From the NCBI GenBank assembly GCA_003158365.1, contig PMIW01000039.1:22267-32117 (forward strand): a stretch of 9,851 nucleotides of DNA. The letters are read 5' to 3'. The position numbers were made by a program, and so were the translations under genes. Positions 6,168-9,851 of the stretch are shown here, one piece after another (positions within the stretch are counted from its first letter, which is position 1; every line of letters begins with the position of its first letter). This DNA is from Ignavibacteriota bacterium (GTDB lineage Bacteria > Bacteroidota > Ignavibacteria > Tepidaquicellales > Tepidaquicellaceae). The notes below the pieces were generated by a model, which ran no database searches, had not been told where the DNA came from, and saw only the letters and a list, made by a program, of their open reading frames with translations.

Positions 6168-8207
6168 TTATTTAAGCCATTTGTCGAGCCATCTGAAATA
6201 TGTTCTCTGCCAGACTATGCCGTCCTGGGGCTGAAGCACCCAGTGATTTTCATCAGGGAACAGCAATAATTCCGCAGGAATACCTCTCAGTATTGCCGCA
6301 TTGAACGCCTGCATTGCCTGTGTATAAGAGATCCTGTAATCTTTTTCACCGTGTATGCACAAAATCGGCGTATCCCAGTTCTGTACCAATTTATGAGGTG
6401 AAAAAGTGAATGATCTTTTTGCAACAGTATTAATTGAATCCCAGAATGGTCCGCCCATATCCCAGTTTTCAAACCACATTTCTTCAGTCTCGAGATAATT
6501 CGCTTCTTCGTTAAAAATTCCGTCGTGAGCAATGAATGCCTTGAATCTTTTTTCGTGTATTCCTGCGAGCCAGTAAACCGAAAATCCGCCGTAGCTTGCT
6601 CCCACGCATCCGAGTTTATCTTTATCCACATATGTTTCTTTGCATAAATCATCTATCGAGCTTAAATAATCTTTCATATTCTGCCCGCCATAGTCACCGC
6701 TGATTTGTTCAGTCCATTCCTGCCCGAATGTTAATGAGCCTCTTCTTGCAGGCGCAATAACAATGTAACCGTTTGCTGCCATAATCTGGAAGTTCCAGCG
6801 ATAGCTCCAGAACTGATCAACGGCGCTTTGAGGACCGCCTTCGCAGAAAAGTAAAGCGGGATATTTTTTATTCGGGTCAAAATTCGGAGGGTAGATTACC
6901 CACGCATTCATATCTTTATTGTCAGTTGTTTTGATAATACGTCTTTGCACGTCTGCAATTGCAAGGTTGTCGAGAATTTTTTTATTAAGGAAAGATAATT
7001 CAACATCTTTACCTGTTGCAAGGTCAACCGCATATATTTCAGTCGGCTTTTGTATGCTTTGTTTTTCCGCAACAAGCTTATTTCCTGCGGGATAAACGGA
7101 AAGATAGTTGTGCTGTCCGTCTGTTATTCTTGTAATTTTTCCATCGGATAAATCATACCTGAATATTTCTTCGGTTGCTTTTATTCCGCTTATGAAGTAA
7201 ATTGATTTCCCATCGGGTGTCCAAATCTGATTACTTACATCCTGGTCTAAATCTTTTGCTGCGTATGTTTTAGTATTTGTCCCGAAATCAAAAATGAATA
7301 AACGGTTTTTATCTGCTTCGTATCCGTCACGCTCCATAGATTCCCATGCAATTTTTTTACCGTCGGGTGAAAATACGGGTGCAATATCATATCCCATCAT
7401 ACCTTCGGTGAGGTTGATTGTTTTTTTGGAATCTAAATTGTAAATATAAATTTCTGAATTGGTTGAAAGAGAATACTGCTTGCCTGTCATTTTTTTGCAG
7501 GTATATGCAATTTGTTTTGAGTCCGGTGCCCAGTTAATCTGTTCCATTCCTCCGAACGGTTTTAAAGGTGTTTCATAAGGTTCACCGGACATAATATCGT
7601 TTGCTTCTTTTATGTTATCGCTATAATTCGCTATAAATAAGTGGCTGTAAGTCCCGTCAGCCCAGGTGTCCCAGTGGCGGTACATTATATCATCGTAAAT
7701 TCTCGCATTTGTTTTTTGCAAATCCGGATAAATGTCGTGCACGTCTTTATCGATTTTTACATCTTTTGTGAAGAGAATTTTTGTTCCGTCGGGGGAGTAT
7801 TTAAAATCATTTATTCCGCCATCGATGTTGCTGATTTGTTTCCAGCCGGAACCGTCCGTATTCATTTCCCATATCTGAGCAGTTCCGCTTTTGGTACATA
7901 CAAATCCGATTTTTTTTCCGTCGGGTCTCCAGAGGTTGCAGTACTTTCCGTCGGGAGTATTTGTAATTCTCTTATATTCTCCGCCGTTTACAGGAACCGT
8001 ATAAAAATCTGTCTGCCCTTTGTTTTTTTGAATATCATAATATCTTGCTGCAAACAAAACGGTGGAGTTATCGGGAGAAACTGATACATCGCTGATTCTT
8101 CCAAACGACCATAGTATTTCGGGTGTCATTAATTTTTTATCTGACTGTGAATAGCTTAGATTTGCAATAAAAATAATTGCTAAAATTGTGAAAAGAAATT
8201 TTTTCAT
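6168..8207 (-). CDS. Exported S9-family peptidase (prolyl oligopeptidase family, dipeptidyl-peptidase 5-like)
   Basis: A 679-residue serine peptidase that removes dipeptides or cleaves short peptides. A signal peptide spans 1-20 (SYS|QS), placing it in the periplasm. Residues about 30-400 form a beta-propeller gating domain with PD40/WD40-like blades (SPDNST near 44, RPDGKK near 94, SPDGTK near 138, APDSKQ near 227, SPDGKK near 280, TPDGKS near 330). The C-terminal alpha/beta-hydrolase domain (about 425-679) has the full triad: Ser538 in GASYGGF, Asp623 in HGEKDYRI and His655 in DENHW. The oxyanion-region EGGPQ occurs at 456-460. The RHWDTWADGTYSHLF segment (177-191) resembles the blade motif of bacterial DPP5 enzymes, so DPP5-like specificity is suggested, though an acylaminoacyl-peptidase activity cannot be excluded. 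It stands alone, 119 bases behind recX and 98 before the CoA-binding gene. Confidence 0.95.
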   Translation of the reverse strand: MKKFLFTILAIIFIANLSYSQSDKKLMTPEILWSFGRISDVSVSPDNSTVLFAARYYDIQKNKGQTDFYTVPVNGGEYKRITNTPDGKYCNLWRPDGKKIGFVCTKSGTAQIWEMNTDGSGWKQISNIDGGINDFKYSPDGTKILFTKDVKIDKDVHDIYPDLQKTNARIYDDIMYRHWDTWADGTYSHLFIANYSDNIKEANDIMSGEPYETPLKPFGGMEQINWAPDSKQIAYTCKKMTGKQYSLSTNSEIYIYNLDSKKTINLTEGMMGYDIAPVFSPDGKKIAWESMERDGYEADKNRLFIFDFGTNTKTYAAKDLDQDVSNQIWTPDGKSIYFISGIKATEEIFRYDLSDGKITRITDGQHNYLSVYPAGNKLVAEKQSIQKPTEIYAVDLATGKDVELSFLNKKILDNLAIADVQRRIIKTTDNKDMNAWVIYPPNFDPNKKYPALLFCEGGPQSAVDQFWSYRWNFQIMAANGYIVIAPARRGSLTFGQEWTEQISGDYGGQNMKDYLSSIDDLCKETYVDKDKLGCVGASYGGFSVYWLAGIHEKRFKAFIAHDGIFNEEANYLETEEMWFENWDMGGPFWDSINTVAKRSFTFSPHKLVQNWDTPILCIHGEKDYRISYTQAMQAFNAAILRGIPAELLLFPDENHWVLQPQDGIVWQRTYFRWLDKWLK

Positions 8208-8326
8208 ATTTATAGTTTATTTTTGGTTTTTTAACGTAAATGAATAATTAAGAATAAGTTGTAAAGCTTATTAACTTTAATAATTTACTAAAAATAATGG
8301 AAGGATTCCCTGTAAAAAATTGTAAG
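8208..8326. other. A+T-rich spacer between recX and the S9 peptidase gene
   Basis: A 119-base intergenic stretch on the path of minus-strand transcription. The only structure I see is a weak 6-bp inverted repeat AATAAG/CTTATT (8253-8258 and 8267-8272). No clear terminator for recX and no convincing promoter or Shine-Dalgarno for the peptidase could be assigned by eye. Confidence 0.5.
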
Positions 8327-8956
8327 TTAGTCGTTGTTTTCTATCTTACACACTTCTTTTACTATTTCATAATCGAACCCGCGGGAGAGCAGGTAACGGT
8401 AGCATTTTTGTCTTTTATCCATTTCGGATTTTGCTCTTACTTTTTTTATATATTTGGCGAGTAGCTCTTTTGCTTTTTGAGTTTCTGTATCTTCGTTGTA
8501 TTCCTTATCAATAACGCTTTTAATTACTTCTTTATTAATGCCTTTTTCGGCAAGTTTCATTGCAATTACTCTTTTGCCTTTGGGATTATTCGCGAGTTTT
8601 TCCTCGAGATACATTTTTGCATACTTGCTGTCATCAAGGTATTTCAGGTTTTTTAATATAGTGATAACTTTTTCTATACTTGCTTCGGAAATCTTTTTTT
8701 CTTTCAGCTTTTTCCTGATTTCTTTTTCCGTGCGGGGTTTGTAATTAAGGAAGCTGAAGGCGATTTTTTTTCCGAAGTTGAGTTCATCGTAATCGGTTAT
8801 TTCTTTCATTTTTTCTTCGGTTAGGTCATCATTTTTCCGCAGGCCGAAATCGTATACAGTCTCTTTATCCGCGCCGAATGCAAATTCCCCGTCGAGAAAG
8901 ACGTTGAATCTTCCTTTGCGTTTTTTTTGAGGCTTGATGCTTGTAATTATTGACAA
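8327..8956 (-). CDS. recX: Regulatory protein RecX (RecA modulator), TTG start
   Basis: RecX binds RecA filaments and modulates recombination and strand exchange in the cytoplasm. The 209 residues start with an N-terminal part like that of Bacillus-type RecX (ITSIKPQKKRKGRFNVFLDGEFAFGAD... quoted by its parts FNVFLDGEFAF 17-27 and FGLRK 37-41), followed by three helical RecX repeats: about 61-103 (FGKKIAFSFLNYKPRTEKEI), 106-149 (YLDDSKYAKMYLEEK, PKGKRVIAMKLAEKGI) and 158-203 (KRQKCYRYLLSRGFDYEIV). The reading frame is bounded upstream by a stop at 8978-8980 and has no ATG before Met50, so TTG at 8956-8954 is the best start, since homologues begin at about this point; an ATT start a little upstream or downstream is a less likely alternative. 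It follows recA by 106 bases in the same direction, the usual pairing. A terminator hairpin in that gap suggests reduced expression by read-through. Confidence 0.93.
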   Translation of the reverse strand: MSIITSIKPQKKRKGRFNVFLDGEFAFGADKETVYDFGLRKNDDLTEEKMKEITDYDELNFGKKIAFSFLNYKPRTEKEIRKKLKEKKISEASIEKVITILKNLKYLDDSKYAKMYLEEKLANNPKGKRVIAMKLAEKGINKEVIKSVIDKEYNEDTETQKAKELLAKYIKKVRAKSEMDKRQKCYRYLLSRGFDYEIVKEVCKIENND

Positions 8957-9024
8957 ATAAAAAATTTTAATTTTATTTCATTAGTGAATTAATAACACAG
9001 TATAAAAAAAATAGTCAATAATTA
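8944..9024. repeat. Long-range 11-bp inverted repeat reaching the recX start
   Basis: TAATTATTGAC (8944-8954) is the exact reverse complement of 9014-9024. In the recA-recX transcript the first copy overlaps the first codons of recX, including a base of the TTG start, and the second lies in the loop and 3' arm of the recA terminator hairpin. Pairing would cover the recX start. The symmetry is seen; any function is inference. Confidence 0.4.
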
Positions 9025-9032
9025 ATTCACTA
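8982..9032. repeat. 12-bp inverted repeat overlapping the recA terminator loop
   Basis: TAGTGAATTAAT (8982-8993) is the exact reverse complement of ATTAATTCACTA (9021-9032), with 27 bases between. The right arm covers the entire loop of the terminator hairpin (9021-9030) plus two stem bases, so the two pairings interlock as in an H-type pseudoknot or exclude each other. Confidence 0.5.
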
Positions 9033-9042
9033 TTGACTATTT
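9004..9042 (-). terminator. Intrinsic terminator of recA, A+T-rich stem
   Basis: On the minus strand, 20 bases after the recA stop, a perfect 12-bp stem (9042-9031 with 9020-9009) and 10-base loop run into eight T residues (9011-9004, overlapping the stem end). Only two of the 12 pairs are G-C, so it may be leaky. This fits recA-recX pairs such as that of E. coli, where a terminator between the genes lets only a minority of transcripts reach recX. Confidence 0.7.
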
Positions 9043-9062
9043 ACATTTCACTTTTGTAAAAT

Positions 9063-9851
9063 TTATTTCGCTTTCTTTTCCTTAACCACTGTTGCAGGTT
9101 CTTCCCTTGTTCCATTACTGTTCATTCCGTTTCCATTCCCGAGACCGATTGTTGCTTTAACTTCAGCCAGAAGTTTTTCGAACATTACCGGGTCATCGGT
9201 CAGAACTTTCTTGAGTCCGTCCCTGCCCTGAACCCTCAGGTCGCCGTATGTGAACCACGCACCGCCTTTTTTAACTATTTCTTTGTTAACAGCTAAATCG
9301 ATTACATCACCTATTTTTGAAATTCCTTCGTTATAAATTATGTCGAATTCAACTTCCTTGAACGGGGGGGCGACTTTATTCTTTACGATTTTTACTTTTG
9401 TCCTGTTGCCGATTACATCAGTGCCTTCTTTTATGGCAGCAATTTTTCTTATATCCATTCTTATAGATGCATAGAATTTAAGCGCTTTTCCGCCTGTTGT
9501 AGTTTCGGGATTGCCGAACATTATTCCGATTTTTTCCCTCAGCTGGTTCGTGAAAATTAAAACCACATTCGATTTAGATACTGCGGCAGTAAGTTTTCTA
9601 AGTGCCTGTGACATAAGCCTTGCCTGCATACCCATAACGGAATCTCCCATTTCGCCTTCTATTTCAGCGCGCGGAGTAAGAGCGGCAACAGAGTCAATTA
9701 CAATTACATCGAGCGCATTACTGCGTACAAGGGTTTCGCAGATTTCGAGCGCCTGCTCGCCGTATTCAGGCTGAGAAATTAAAAGGTTGCTTACATCCAC
9801 TCCGAGCTTTTGCGCATAGCCCGTATCCATTGCGTGCTCTGTATCTATGAA
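9063..9851 (-). CDS. recA: Recombinase RecA, N-terminal part beyond window edge
   Basis: RecA polymerises on single-stranded DNA, drives ATP-dependent strand exchange and triggers LexA self-cleavage. The frame continues past the ATG at 9830 to the window edge with FIDTEHA, matching the conserved segment with the catalytic glutamate (E96 in E. coli), so that ATG is an internal methionine. About 90 N-terminal residues, including the Walker A loop, lie outside. Of the 262 residues seen, Walker B is DVIVIDS (48-54), the region MSQALRKL follows near 80-87, and DNA-binding loop L2 is FGNPETTTGGKALKFYAS (112-129). The C-terminal domain is present (GGAWFTYGDLRVQGRDG near 196-212), ending in a Gly/Asn-rich linker and a lysine-rich tail (VVKEKKAK) where E. 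coli RecA has an acidic one. The promoter and any LexA box are outside the window. Confidence 0.98.
   Translation of the reverse strand, partial: FIDTEHAMDTGYAQKLGVDVSNLLISQPEYGEQALEICETLVRSNALDVIVIDSVAALTPRAEIEGEMGDSVMGMQARLMSQALRKLTAAVSKSNVVLIFTNQLREKIGIMFGNPETTTGGKALKFYASIRMDIRKIAAIKEGTDVIGNRTKVKIVKNKVAPPFKEVEFDIIYNEGISKIGDVIDLAVNKEIVKKGGAWFTYGDLRVQGRDGLKKVLTDDPVMFEKLLAEVKATIGLGNGNGMNSNGTREEPATVVKEKKAK

Noticed and set aside
6287..6652. 121-codon alternative frame inside the S9 peptidase gene
   Set aside because: It overlaps the catalytic domain in another frame and has no family features.
7641..8084. 147-codon open frame on the + strand opposite the S9 peptidase gene
   Set aside because: It is wholly antisense to a gene with complete domain evidence, has no ribosome binding site and its product shows no recognisable domain.
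8496..8744. Hydrophobic 82-codon frame on the + strand, resembling a small membrane protein
   Set aside because: It is the antisense of lysine/glutamate-rich recX codons, which read as Phe/Leu/Ser on the opposite strand; the hydrophobicity is an artefact.
9063..9830. RecA starting at the ATG at 9830
   Set aside because: The frame stays open to the window edge and encodes FIDTEHA immediately before, a conserved internal RecA segment, so the gene simply continues beyond the window.
1..9851. Mobile element, phage, toxin-antitoxin, defence or CRISPR system
   Set aside because: No transposase, integrase, nuclease-defence gene, spaced direct-repeat array or tRNA attachment site is visible; all genes are housekeeping or common envelope functions in a consistent A+T-rich style.

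Overview
The window looks like an ordinary stretch of chromosome from an A+T-rich Gram-negative bacterium in the Bacteroidota/Ignavibacteria (Fibrobacterota-Chlorobiota-Bacteroidota) neighbourhood. The pointers are a TonB-dependent receptor that starts with a carboxypeptidase-regulatory-like domain, exported TPR and S9-peptidase proteins whose signal peptides end just before a glutamine, and a RecX with the long N-terminal part. One gene has a strong Shine-Dalgarno; most others have none that is obvious. I read these taxonomic clues from sequence style only. I found no insertion sequence, phage gene, CRISPR array, tRNA or rRNA.

Left part (1-3940, + strand): the 3' end of a TetR-family regulator with a WHG-type ligand domain, then after an 83-base spacer with a candidate operator, a complete 771-residue TonB-dependent outer-membrane receptor, then an NAD-binding atypical SDR/epimerase-like protein. 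A perfect bidirectional hairpin terminator (3965-3989) separates this block from the convergent right part.

Right part (4032-9851, - strand; listed in transcription order from the right edge): recA (5' end cut off by the window), recX, an exported S9-family dipeptidyl-peptidase-like enzyme, a small CoA-binding protein, an exported VanX/DdpX-type D-Ala-D-Ala dipeptidase 11 bases behind it, and an exported seven-repeat TPR protein. recA-recX is the classical pairing of recombinase and its modulator. The S9 peptidase and D,D-dipeptidase are both predicted to act outside the cytoplasm on small peptides, but nothing links them into one pathway beyond proximity.

No clearly new multi-gene system is visible. 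The best leads are non-coding: a recA-recX spacer in which an A+T-rich terminator hairpin overlaps two further long inverted repeats, one of which reaches the recX start; a G+C-rich REP-like palindrome at 6101-6126; and an imperfect palindrome between the TetR gene and the receptor gene.
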